From Serratia nematodiphila DZ0503SBS1 (GTDB taxonomy: Bacteria; Pseudomonadota; Gammaproteobacteria; Enterobacterales; Enterobacteriaceae): a stretch of DNA of 64,000 nucleotides. The notes under the pieces were generated by a model, which was not told the DNA's origin, ran no database searches, and saw only the letters and a list, made by a program, of their open reading frames with translations. Positions 44,472 to 55,980 of this stretch are shown here, piece by piece; positions within the stretch are counted from its first letter, which is position 1, and each line of letters opens with the position of its first letter. The translations under genes and the position numbers were made by a program. Location: the NCBI RefSeq assembly GCF_000738675.1, contig NZ_JPUX01000001.1, forward strand, positions 248,001-312,000. Direction: 5' to 3'.

Positions 44472-45913
44472 ACAGAGCCGTGATCCCGCTGCTGTTGATG
44501 GCGCTGAGCGGCTGCCGGGCGGTAGGGCCGGACTACGCTCGGCCGCAGAGCGCGCTGCCCGAGAGCTGGGGTGAGCAGGCCGGCGGCGGGGCGCTGCCGG
44601 TGGCCTGGTGGTCGATATTCAACGATGCGCCGCTGTCGCAGCTGGTGCAGCGCGTGGCGGCCGGCAACCTGGATCTGCAGCTCGCCACGGCGCGCCTGCA
44701 GCAGAGCCGCGCCCTGCTGGGCGCGACAGAGGCGGCGCTGATGCCGGATCTGAGCCTGGACGGCGCCTATCAGCGCCAGCGCGCCACCTCGGTGGGCAGC
44801 ATGGATCCGTCCGGCAACGGCGGAGAGGCGGATTACAACCTCTGGCGCGGCGGTTTCAGCGCCGCCTGGGAGCTGGACATGTGGGGCAAGCTGCGCCGCG
44901 CCTCGGAAAGCGCGCGCGCCGGCTTCGCCGCTTCGCAGGAGAATCGGCGCGCGCTGCTGACGTCGGTGACGGCGGAGGTGGCGAGCGACTATCTGCGCCT
45001 GCGCGCCACGCAGCAGCAGCTGGCGGTGGCGCAGGAAAACCGTGCTACGGCGCTGCGCACGCTGCAGCTGACGCAAAGCCGCTATCAAAGCGGCGCGGGC
45101 AACGAACTGGATATCGATCAGGCGCAGGTGCAGTTGGCGCAGGTGGATGCCCTGCTGCCGACGTTGGCCGACCGGCAAGAACGGCTGATTAACGCCATCG
45201 GCCTGTTGTTGGGCGAGCGGCCGGGCGCGCTGAACGCGATGCTGTCGCCGCCGGGGCCGCTGCCGACGCTGGCGCGCGCGGTGCCGATGGGGGTGCCGTC
45301 GGATCTGGCGCTGCGCAGGCCGGATATTCGCGAAGCGGCGGCGCGTTTGCATCAGGCGACCGCCGAGATCGGCGTCGCCACCGCCGACTACTACCCGCGC
45401 ATCTCGCTGACCGGCAACGCGGGCTACCAGGCATTGGCCTTGTCGGATATGGGCAGTTGGTCCACGCATACCTTCGCTATCGGCCCCGCCCTGTATCTGC
45501 CGTTGTTCGACGGAGGGAAAATCACCCAGCGGGTGCGCCTGAGCGAATATCGCCAGCAGGAAATGGCCATCGCCTACCAGCAAACGGTGCTGCGCGCCTG
45601 GCACGAGATCGACGACGCGCTTTCCGGCTATCGCGCCCAACAGCGCCGCCAGACGCACCTGGCCGAGGCGCTGGCCGCCAACCGGCACGCGTTTGCGCTG
45701 GCGCGCGACAGCTATCTGAACGGCGCCAGCGATTTTATCCACGTTCTGAGCACGCAGCGCGCGCTGCTGGATCTGCAGTCCGCGCAAATTGTTTCAGAGG
45801 AGGAGACGGCGATCGCCGTGGTGAATATCTATCGAGCGCTGGGCGGCGGCTGGGAACTCACCTACCCGTCTGCGGCGCCACAGGAGAAGGCTGATGCACA
45901 ACACGCTGAATAA
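44468..45913 (+). CDS. NodT-family outer-membrane efflux lipoprotein
   Basis: 481 residues. Lipobox LSGC near residue 16 followed by RAVGPDYARPQ, the standard NodT/OprM opening. Two OEP repeats: LDLQLATARLQQSRALLG and ALRRPDIREAAARLHQATAE, with SLTGNAGYQAL. Third part of the tripartite pump. Its end overlaps the next gene by 20 bp, so expression is coupled. Confidence 0.9.
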   Translation: MNRAVIPLLLMALSGCRAVGPDYARPQSALPESWGEQAGGGALPVAWWSIFNDAPLSQLVQRVAAGNLDLQLATARLQQSRALLGATEAALMPDLSLDGAYQRQRATSVGSMDPSGNGGEADYNLWRGGFSAAWELDMWGKLRRASESARAGFAASQENRRALLTSVTAEVASDYLRLRATQQQLAVAQENRATALRTLQLTQSRYQSGAGNELDIDQAQVQLAQVDALLPTLADRQERLINAIGLLLGERPGALNAMLSPPGPLPTLARAVPMGVPSDLALRRPDIREAAARLHQATAEIGVATADYYPRISLTGNAGYQALALSDMGSWSTHTFAIGPALYLPLFDGGKITQRVRLSEYRQQEMAIAYQQTVLRAWHEIDDALSGYRAQQRRQTHLAEALAANRHAFALARDSYLNGASDFIHVLSTQRALLDLQSAQIVSEEETAIAVVNIYRALGGGWELTYPSAAPQEKADAQHAE

Positions 45914-46667
45914 GATTGTCGACGAGATGCTGGAAAGGGACACCCGCCGCAAACGGGAGGCCCGGGTGAGCGCCGTGCGGCAAGTCACCGCTCGGATCAG
46001 GCGCATCACGTTGAGCGGCGACGATGTGGATAAGTTTATCGCCGATCCGCGCGCGCAGGAGCCGGCCAGCTGGGTCAAGGTGTTCTTCCCGTGGCGCGAT
46101 ACGCTGGCCGGGCGGGCCTACACCCTGAGCGGCATCGACAAACTCGCTCGCACCTTCGATATCGACATGGTGCTGCACGGCGAAGGTCCGGCGTCGAACT
46201 GGGCGCGCGACGCGATGCCGGGCGACAAGCTGGGGTTCGCCGGCCCTTGCTCCGGCGGCTTTCGGCTGTTGCCGCAAACTCGCTGGCTGCTGTTGCTAGG
46301 TGATGAGACCGCGCTGCCCGCCATGCGCACTATTCTCGCCTCGCTCTCCGCCCCGTTGCCGGTGCTGTGGTTCGCCGAGGTGGGCGATGCGCAGGAGATC
46401 CAGGACGTCGATTGCTCCTTTTTGCAGGTGAACAGCTGGCAAATCCGCACCCGACATTTCGACAGCGTGATGAACAGCCCGCTGGTGCAGGCCGTCAGCC
46501 ATTGCGAGCTGCCGGCCGGCGAAGGACAGGTGTGGTTGGCCTGCGAGCACCAGGTCGCCGCCTATCTGAAGGCGCGTTTTATCAACGAAATGGGCATTTC
46601 CCGCGCCGCCTTGTTTGCCAAAGGTTATTGGAAAAAGGGCGAAGCCAATTTCAAGGGCGCGATTTAA
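45894..46667 (+). CDS. Siderophore-interacting FAD-binding reductase (SIP family)
   Basis: 257 residues. FAD-binding RAYTLSGID with the conserved Arg-x-Tyr-Thr, DIDMVLHGEGPASNWA, NAD-side LLLGDETALPAMRTIL, and the C-terminal SIP ending FAKGYWKKGE. SIP enzymes such as ViuB and YqjH release iron from ferric siderophores in the cytoplasm. Overlap with the efflux genes suggests that the pump exports a siderophore or catechol and this enzyme recovers iron, though no biosynthesis genes are in view. Confidence 0.88.
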   Translation: MHNTLNKIVDEMLERDTRRKREARVSAVRQVTARIRRITLSGDDVDKFIADPRAQEPASWVKVFFPWRDTLAGRAYTLSGIDKLARTFDIDMVLHGEGPASNWARDAMPGDKLGFAGPCSGGFRLLPQTRWLLLLGDETALPAMRTILASLSAPLPVLWFAEVGDAQEIQDVDCSFLQVNSWQIRTRHFDSVMNSPLVQAVSHCELPAGEGQVWLACEHQVAAYLKARFINEMGISRAALFAKGYWKKGEANFKGAI

Positions 46668-46688
46668 CTCGGGCGAGTGAGGATGGTT

Positions 46689-47132
46689 ATGATTGAGAGA
46701 GTGTTATTGGCGGTGGACTGCTTTGAACACAGCGGCAACGCCCTGGAATTTATGGCGCGCCTGCAAGGCAGCATCGGCGGCGTAATTGTGCTGACGGTGG
46801 TGGACAATGCCTTCACGCTCAGCCGCAGCGGCCTGCGTTTCGACAGCGATGAGCGCGAGGAGTATCCCGCCGCCCAACGGGAAGAAGCGCTGGCGGAAAA
46901 GCAGGTCGGGCAGGTGACGCGGGCGCTGAAACAGCAGGGCTTCAATGCCCAGGGCTTGCTGGCCGCGGGGTCGCCCATCGAGGTGATCCCGGAACAGATG
47001 GCGCTGTTCAACTGCGATCTGTTGATCATCTCGCACCGCCACCTGTCTTCGTTGGGGCGCTGGCTGAACGCTTCCGTCACGCGTGGCCTGCTGGATGAGA
47101 TCGGTCAACCGGTATTGGTGATCCCGCGCTAA
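46689..47132 (+). CDS. Universal stress protein (UspA family)
   Basis: 147 residues from ATG 46689, preceded by GTGAGG; in-frame ATG 46683 and GTG 46677 are possible. UspA fold: IERVLLAVDCFEHSGNALEF, then CDLLIISHRHLSSLGRWLNA and SVTRGLLDEIGQPVLVIP. The end corresponds to the ATP-loop G-2x-G-9x-G-(S/T) region, which is poorly conserved here (SHRHLSSLGRW), so nucleotide binding is doubtful. It lies just after the efflux-SIP operon and may be its last gene. Confidence 0.83.
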   Translation: MIERVLLAVDCFEHSGNALEFMARLQGSIGGVIVLTVVDNAFTLSRSGLRFDSDEREEYPAAQREEALAEKQVGQVTRALKQQGFNAQGLLAAGSPIEVIPEQMALFNCDLLIISHRHLSSLGRWLNASVTRGLLDEIGQPVLVIPR

Positions 47133-47145
47133 GCTATGGGTAAGG

Positions 47146-47163
47146 GCAGCCGCATGCGGCTGC
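47146..47163. repeat. 18-bp perfect palindrome
   Basis: GCAGCCGCATGCGGCTGC, between the USP gene and the Mpo1-like gene. No T-run follows, so it is not a clear terminator. Confidence 0.75.
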
Positions 47164-47203
47164 GCGCGTTCGGCGACGAAGGCCGCACATACCGGAGGTC
47201 AAC

Positions 47204-47716
47204 ATGCGAAGTCTGGAAGATCACCTTGCCGCTTATGCCGCCTATCACCGCGATGCGCGCAATATCGCCACGCATTTTATCGGTATCCCCCTGATCGTCA
47301 TCAGCCTGCTGGCGCTGCTCTCCCGGCCGGCGTGGGGCGCGGGAGGGCTGCCATTTTCGCCGGCCTGCGCGGCGGTTATCGTCTCGGCGCTCTATTACCT
47401 GCGGCTGAACCTGCGCCTTGGCATCATGATGCTGGCGTTGCTGCTGCTGTGCCTCGTGTTCGGCGCCTGGGTGGCGTCGCTGTCGACGGCGGCGTGGTTG
47501 AGCATCGGCATCGGCGGCTTCGTCATCGGCTGGCTGTTTCAGTTTGTCGGGCATTTCTGGGAGGGGCGAAAACCGGCGTTTATGGACGACGTGACGGGCC
47601 TTATCATCGGCCCGCTGTTCGTGCTGGCGGAAGCCTGCTTCCTGGCCGGTGGGCTGCGCGAACTGCAGCGGAACATCGAACTGCGAGCGGGCAAAGTGCG
47701 CAGCGGGAGGGGATGA
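47204..47716 (+). CDS. Mpo1-like (DUF962) membrane protein
   Basis: 170 residues after a GGAGG site. The family pattern is clear: LAAYAAYHRDARNIATHFIG with two His, and FQFVGHFWEGRKPAFMDD with another His. Four hydrophobic segments. Yeast Mpo1, of this family, is an Fe(II) dioxygenase that shortens 2-hydroxy fatty acids; the bacterial role is not established. The next gene starts one base after its stop codon. Confidence 0.82.
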   Translation: MRSLEDHLAAYAAYHRDARNIATHFIGIPLIVISLLALLSRPAWGAGGLPFSPACAAVIVSALYYLRLNLRLGIMMLALLLLCLVFGAWVASLSTAAWLSIGIGGFVIGWLFQFVGHFWEGRKPAFMDDVTGLIIGPLFVLAEACFLAGGLRELQRNIELRAGKVRSGRG

Positions 47717-47717
47717 G

Positions 47718-48473
47718 GTGGCGTTGATTCCCACGGTGACGGCATTTCCGCTGCAGCAGGCCTTTATCCCGCTGCTGGAGGCGCTGACGGCGGGGCTGCC
47801 GCGCCAATTCCCGGCGCTCATCCACAGCATTTACCTCTACGGCAGCGTCGCGCGCGGCGAAGCCCTTCCCGGCGTGTCCGATCTGGACATCACGCTGTTG
47901 CTCATCAAGCCGGCCGATAGCGGGGCGTTGCAGCGCCTTGAGGCGTGGCGGCAAGCCTTTCAGCTGGAGCAGCGGATCGTGAGCAAGGTCGACTTTGACA
48001 TCGGCAGCGTTGATGAAGCGTTGGCGCCGGAGCATCACGATTCCTGGGGATTTTGGCTGAAGCATCACTGCCGATGCCTGTGGGGCGAAGACGTGTCCGC
48101 CGCTTTTTCGCTGTTTCGTCCCGATCGGCGCATCGCGCTGGCGGTCAATGCTGATTTACGGCCCGCGTTGGCGCGTTATCGGGAGCAACTGCTGCAGGCA
48201 AGGACGGTATCGGATGAGAGGCGCTTAAAGCGCGAAGCGGCCAGAAAGCTGATCCGCGCCACCAATATGTTGCGCGCCGAGGGGAGCCCGTTCTGGCCGA
48301 TAACGCTAACCGACTATGCCGAACAGCTGTTGGCGCTTTATGCAGAGCAGCGCGATGAAATGGACTATTGGTTAGCGCACGCGGCAGGGGAGGCGAATGA
48401 CGCGGATTTTAGCGACAGAATGATGCAATTTCTTGACTGGATCGAAGCACAGAAAAAAATAACGCCGGCTTGA
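47718..48473 (+). CDS. Nucleotidyltransferase-domain protein
   Basis: 251 residues from GTG 47718, with GGGAGGGG upstream. MNT-type motif: LYGSVARGEALPGVSDLDIT with Gly-Ser and Asp-x-Asp, and a third acidic residue in VDFDIG. The C-terminal half is helical (KREAARKLIRATNMLRAEGS). Family members modify antibiotics or act in toxin pairs; the activity here is unknown. It directly follows the Mpo1-like gene. Confidence 0.78.
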   Translation: MALIPTVTAFPLQQAFIPLLEALTAGLPRQFPALIHSIYLYGSVARGEALPGVSDLDITLLLIKPADSGALQRLEAWRQAFQLEQRIVSKVDFDIGSVDEALAPEHHDSWGFWLKHHCRCLWGEDVSAAFSLFRPDRRIALAVNADLRPALARYREQLLQARTVSDERRLKREAARKLIRATNMLRAEGSPFWPITLTDYAEQLLALYAEQRDEMDYWLAHAAGEANDADFSDRMMQFLDWIEAQKKITPA

Positions 48474-48484
48474 GCCGGCGTTGT
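48456..48484 (-). terminator. Rho-independent terminator
   Basis: AACGCCGGC-TTGA-GCCGGCGTT, with A-run on the left: on the minus strand this is a hairpin followed by TATTTTTTT, a strong terminator for the reductase gene. It also overlaps the end of the convergent nucleotidyltransferase gene. Confidence 0.85.
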
Positions 48485-48493
48485 CGGCGATCG

Positions 48494-49594
48494 TTACCCG
48501 ATCGCCGGGTAATCGGTGTAGCCTTCCCGGCTGCCGCCGAAGAATTTCTCTTTAATGGGCGCATTCAGCGCCAGCCCGTGTTGCAGGCGGTGAGGCAGAT
48601 CCGGGTTGGCGATGAACGGGCGGCCGAAGCCGATCAGATCCGCCCAGCCTTTGGCCAGCGCTTCTTCAGCGCGTTCACGCGTGTATTTGCCCGAGTAAAT
48701 CAGCGTGCCGCGGAAAATCAGGCGCAGTGATTCTTTGAACGCCGCCGGCATCACCGGGGCGTCATCCCAGTCCGCTTCGGCGATGTGAATGTAAGCGGCG
48801 CCGATATCGTTCAGCACGCTGGCCGCCGCCAGATAGGTGGCTTCCGGGGTGTCGTCCTGCGAGCCCATCAGGGTGGTCAGCGGCGCCAGACGCACGCCCA
48901 GTTTCTCTTTGCCGATGGCGTCCGCTACCGCCTGCGCCACTTCCCGCAGGAAACGCAGGCGATTTTGCAGTGAACCGCCGTATTCGTCGTCGCGCTGGTT
49001 TTCCCGCGAGTCGATAAACTGATTGATCAGATAGCCATTCGCGCCGTGCAGCTCTACGCCGTCGAAACCGGCGGCGATGGCGTTGCGGGCCGCCTGAGCG
49101 TAGTCATTGACGATCGCCGGAATTTCTTCCCGCGTTAAGGCGCGCGGTGCGGAGTGTTGCACCATTTCACCCACGCCATGTTCCGGCCCGCGGCCTTCGA
49201 CATCCACAAATACCTTGACCCCATCGGCCTGGATGGCGGAGGAGGAGACCGGCGCGGCGTGGCCAGGCTGTAGAATGGTATGCGACACGCGGCCGACGTG
49301 CCAAAGCTGCGCGAAGATCTTGCCGCCGGCCTGATGTACGGCGTCGGTGACTTTTTTCCAACCGGCGATGTGTTCCGGGGTGTAAATGCCGGGCGTCCAG
49401 GCATAACCCTGGCCTTGCTGGCTAATCTGCGTGCCTTCGCTGACGATCAGCCCGGCGCTGGCGCGCTGGGCATAATATTCAGCCATCATGTCGGTGGCGA
49501 CGTCGCCGGCGCCGGCCCGAGAGCGGGTCATGGGCGGCATGACGATGCGATTGTTCAGCGATAAACCGTTTAAAGAATACGAGTCAAAAAGCAT
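48494..49594 (-). CDS. Old-yellow-enzyme flavin reductase (NemA-like)
   Basis: 366 residues from ATG 49594, with GAGGGAAG upstream. OYE signature: NRIVMPPMTRSRAGAGDVAT, FAQLWHVGRVSH, FDGVELHGANGYLINQF (His/Asn ligands of the phenolate site are in place), and LIGFGRPFIANPDL. FMN-dependent NADPH reduction of activated alkenes, maleimides and nitro compounds. E. coli nemA is cotranscribed with nemR; no nemR is seen here. Confidence 0.9.
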   Translation of the reverse strand: MLFDSYSLNGLSLNNRIVMPPMTRSRAGAGDVATDMMAEYYAQRASAGLIVSEGTQISQQGQGYAWTPGIYTPEHIAGWKKVTDAVHQAGGKIFAQLWHVGRVSHTILQPGHAAPVSSSAIQADGVKVFVDVEGRGPEHGVGEMVQHSAPRALTREEIPAIVNDYAQAARNAIAAGFDGVELHGANGYLINQFIDSRENQRDDEYGGSLQNRLRFLREVAQAVADAIGKEKLGVRLAPLTTLMGSQDDTPEATYLAAASVLNDIGAAYIHIAEADWDDAPVMPAAFKESLRLIFRGTLIYSGKYTRERAEEALAKGWADLIGFGRPFIANPDLPHRLQHGLALNAPIKEKFFGGSREGYTDYPAIG

Positions 49595-49958
49595 AGCGCT
49601 TCCCTCTGTGTGAATGGGGCCGTAGGGCATTGATGTTTTACTGAGGCCATTATATTTCGTCGTTTAATTCTAAAAACGCGCACAATAACAAAACACTTTT
49701 GCTCTGTGTTCAATAGTTACGGAAGCCGCCGGCTTGCCGCAGGCGGCGGGAATGAACCCGATGTGCGCTCGGGCGACGGCGGCTATTGCCTGTCGGCGCG
49801 TGGTTGAGATAGAGTCGGCTGCTGTTTTTCCCCACGATTTTTAACAAAATCGCAAAAGTCTTTTAGCCTCCCGCCTGCTTATCTTTGGTGTGATCAATGT
49901 CATACTTTTGGCATCTTAACTTTCCCGCGCTTCGGCAGCGGTTAACCGGAGTTGTTGA
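49595..49958. other. Intergenic stretch between divergent genes
   Basis: 364 bp without a gene; holds the promoters of the reductase and the YdhP-like transporter. A GCCGCCGGC ... GGCGGCGGG imperfect hairpin lies at about 49724-49751. No regulator site recognised. Confidence 0.5.
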
Positions 49959-51125
49959 ATGAAAATTAACTTTCCCTTATTAGCCCTGGCGGTGGGGGCG
50001 TTCGGCATCGGCACGACCGAGTTTTCCCCGATGGGGTTGCTGCCGACCATCGCCAAAGGGGTGGACGTCTCCATCCCGATGGCCGGCATGTTGATCAGCG
50101 CCTACGCCGTCGGCGTGATGGTCGGCGCACCGCTGATGACGTTGCTGCTTTCTCACCGGGCACGCAGAAGCGCGCTGATCTTCCTGATGGCGATCTTTAC
50201 TCTGGGTAACGTGCTGTCGGCCGTTGCGCCTGACTACACCACCCTGATGCTGTCGCGCATCATCACCAGCCTGAACCACGGCGCGTTCTTTGGCCTCGGA
50301 TCGGTGGTGGCCGCCAGCGTGGTGCCGAAGGAGAAACAGGCCAGCGCCGTGGCGACCATGTTTATGGGCCTGACCATCGCCAATATCGGCGGGGTGCCCG
50401 CCGCGACCTGGCTGGGTGAAACCATCGGCTGGCGCATGTCGTTCCTGGCGACGGCCGGGCTGGGCGTGATCGCCATGCTGGGGCTGTGGTTCTCGTTGCC
50501 GAAAGGCAGCGCCGGCGCACGCCCTGATGTGAAACGCGAGTTGTCGGTATTGGTGCGCCCTCAGGTGCTGTCCGCCTTGCTGACGACCGTGCTGGGCGCG
50601 GGCGCGATGTTCACGCTCTATACCTATATCTCGCCGGTGTTGCAGCACATCACCGATGCGACACCGCTGTTCGTGACGTCTATGCTGGTGTTGATCGGCG
50701 TCGGTTTCTCCATCGGCAACTACCTCGGCGGCAAGTTCGCCGACCGCTCCGAAAGCGCGACGCTGAAAGGCTTCCTGTTGCTGCTGGTGGTCATTATGCT
50801 GGTGATCCCGTTCCTGGCGCGCAGTGAAATCGGCGCCGCAGTCAGCATGGTGATTTGGGGCGCGGCGACCTTTGCCGTGGTGCCGCCGCTGCAGATGCGC
50901 GTGATGCGTGTCGCCAGTGAAGCGCCGGGGCTGTCGTCTTCGGTCAATATCGGTGCCTTTAACCTGGGCAATGCGCTGGGCGCCGCCGCCGGTGGCGCGG
51001 TAGTCTCCGCCGGGCTGGGATACAGCTTCGTACCGGTGATGGGGGCGATTATTGCCGGATTGGCGCTGCTGCTGGTGCTGTTCACCCACCGTCAGGCCGA
51101 AAAAGTGGCCTACGCCAACGGTTAA
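49959..51125 (+). CDS. MFS transporter, YdhP/AraJ-like
   Basis: 388 residues. INFPLLALAVGAFGIGTTEF, AYAVGVMVGAPLMTLL, RIITSLNHGAFFGLGSVVAA and SSVNIGAFNLGNALGAAAGG are characteristic of the YdhP/AraJ drug-proton antiporter subgroup (DHA1). Twelve TM segments. Substrate unknown, probably small-molecule efflux. No linked regulator. Confidence 0.87.
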   Translation: MKINFPLLALAVGAFGIGTTEFSPMGLLPTIAKGVDVSIPMAGMLISAYAVGVMVGAPLMTLLLSHRARRSALIFLMAIFTLGNVLSAVAPDYTTLMLSRIITSLNHGAFFGLGSVVAASVVPKEKQASAVATMFMGLTIANIGGVPAATWLGETIGWRMSFLATAGLGVIAMLGLWFSLPKGSAGARPDVKRELSVLVRPQVLSALLTTVLGAGAMFTLYTYISPVLQHITDATPLFVTSMLVLIGVGFSIGNYLGGKFADRSESATLKGFLLLLVVIMLVIPFLARSEIGAAVSMVIWGAATFAVVPPLQMRVMRVASEAPGLSSSVNIGAFNLGNALGAAAGGAVVSAGLGYSFVPVMGAIIAGLALLLVLFTHRQAEKVAYANG

Positions 51126-51159
51126 AAACGACAGCGTGCGGCGGGATTCCCCGCCGCGC

Positions 51160-51921
51160 TCACTCAAAGCCGAGCAGGCTGAACGCATCGTCCTGCGGGG
51201 CGTAGCCGAGCAGGCGACGGGTCTCTTCCAGCGATAAACGCGTGTAGCGGTTATTGGAAACCCCGTGCACCACCGCATATTGCACCCCTTCGACACGAAT
51301 GCAGCGCTCCAGCAGATCGGCGGCGTCGCGATGGCTGAGAAACGCGCTCATGTCGCGGGCGCTGAGCCGATCGCCTGGGCTGAGGGTGGTGAAGTTGGCG
51401 ATGCGCACCGACAGGGCGGAAAGCCCTTCCTGATGGGCGAAGTAGGCGGCGATGCCTTCGCCGAACGCCTTGCTGGCGCCGTACAGGTTTTTCGGTTTCG
51501 GCGCGTCATCCGGGCGGATTTGGTAATCGAGCGGATAGCCTTCCACCGCCTGCGCGCTGCTGGCGAACACCACCCGGCGGCAGCCGGCGTCTTTCGCCGC
51601 GCGGAAGATATTGAAAGTGCCGAGAATGTTGTTGTCCATCAACGAACCGCAAAAGTCGGCATCGGGGGAGGGATCGGCCGCCAGGTGCAACACGGTGTCG
51701 ATATTGGCGCAGGCCGCGCGGCAGGCGTCGAGATCGGCGATGTTGAAGCTGATGACTTCGTCGCCGGGCTGCAGATCGTGCAGCAGGCTGACATCCCTTT
51801 CCGCCAACCGCAGCGCGTAGCGATTGCCCATCGCCTGGCGAAACGCCGTGGCTACCCGGCCGCCGGCGCCGGTGATCAGAATCCGTCCCAACTCAGTCCG
51901 CAACGTCATGGTCGCTGTCAT
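51160..51921 (-). CDS. NAD-dependent epimerase/dehydratase (uronate-dehydrogenase-like)
   Basis: 253 residues. Rossmann glycine motif ILITGAGGRVATAFR, LHLAADPSPDADFCG, SSAQAVEGYP, and the Tyr-x3-Lys pair in NLYGASKAFGE. Short extended SDR of the uronate dehydrogenase/NAD-epimerase type, oxidising or epimerising a sugar. No pathway partners next to it. Confidence 0.82.
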   Translation of the reverse strand: MTATMTLRTELGRILITGAGGRVATAFRQAMGNRYALRLAERDVSLLHDLQPGDEVISFNIADLDACRAACANIDTVLHLAADPSPDADFCGSLMDNNILGTFNIFRAAKDAGCRRVVFASSAQAVEGYPLDYQIRPDDAPKPKNLYGASKAFGEGIAAYFAHQEGLSALSVRIANFTTLSPGDRLSARDMSAFLSHRDAADLLERCIRVEGVQYAVVHGVSNNRYTRLSLEETRRLLGYAPQDDAFSLLGFE

Positions 51922-52410
51922 CCTTACAATCGATTACGTGTTGACCAGTAATAATCGCCCGAGTGACTTTTGTCCAGTCGTTTTAATTAGTCATTCTGAT
52001 GTTTCTTTCACCATTATCAATTGCGCATGGTGATTTTTGCGCAGGTGAATATCGTGGAATGTTAACGATGTGCAATCAAGCTTGGCGATCTATTTGCCTT
52101 ATTGATTGCCGATTGTGACTAAAAAAGCGGGGATTGACAGTGGATGGACGAGCGCTTTGCTTTCGCTTGATAGTGAATTATTTGGTTAGTTAATCTTATG
52201 TTTTTTGGGCCTGAGGCGGGCGATATTCCGCCCCCTCTCTATTCCGCCTGCGCGATATATCACTGCTGTGCTGAAGCCGATAGAGGGCGACAGGCCTTAT
52301 TTGATACCTCAGGTCGGTTTTGCCCGCCCGATCACAGTTCGGCAATTTGCCGACGCAAAGGCTTGCCCCGGCAAAATCCGCGGTGTTAACGTCATAACTC
52401 AACCGATTTA
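51922..52410. other. Long intergenic region upstream of the bgl-type operon
   Basis: About 490 bp with no supported gene; short frames are not convincing. It must hold the promoters of the epimerase gene and of the beta-glucoside operon. More AT-rich than its surroundings (51930-52200). No bglG is present here. Confidence 0.55.
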
Positions 52411-52434
52411 GGGTTGTTACTGCTACGGCAGGCA

Positions 52435-52439
<5 letters not shown>
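52411..52439 (+). promoter_or_regulatory. RAT, ribonucleic antiterminator site (BglG/LicT family)
   Basis: GGGTTGTTACTGC ... GGCAGGCAAAACC, 29 nt, nearly the same as the E. coli bgl RAT (GGATTGTTACTGC ... GCAGGCAAAACC). Its 3' end overlaps the first bases of the terminator stem, so binding of an antiterminator protein excludes the terminator. Confidence 0.92.
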
Positions 52440-55856
<3,417 letters not shown>

Positions 55857-55863
55857 CCCTTCA

Positions 55864-55884
55864 GCCCGGCGGCAAGCGCCGGGC
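55864..55884 (+). other. Hairpin between glucosidase and porin genes
   Basis: GCCCGGCG-GCAAG-CGCCGGGC, eight-bp arms, no T-run. May reduce readthrough or protect the upstream mRNA end. Confidence 0.5.
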
Positions 55885-55980
55885 GTTAACCTAACGTTAT
55901 TCGCTGCTGTTCATGATGGGAAATTCTCTCCCAGGGAATGCTGTTGCCCGCAGTCAGCCGTTATGCGGAGAAATATAATA

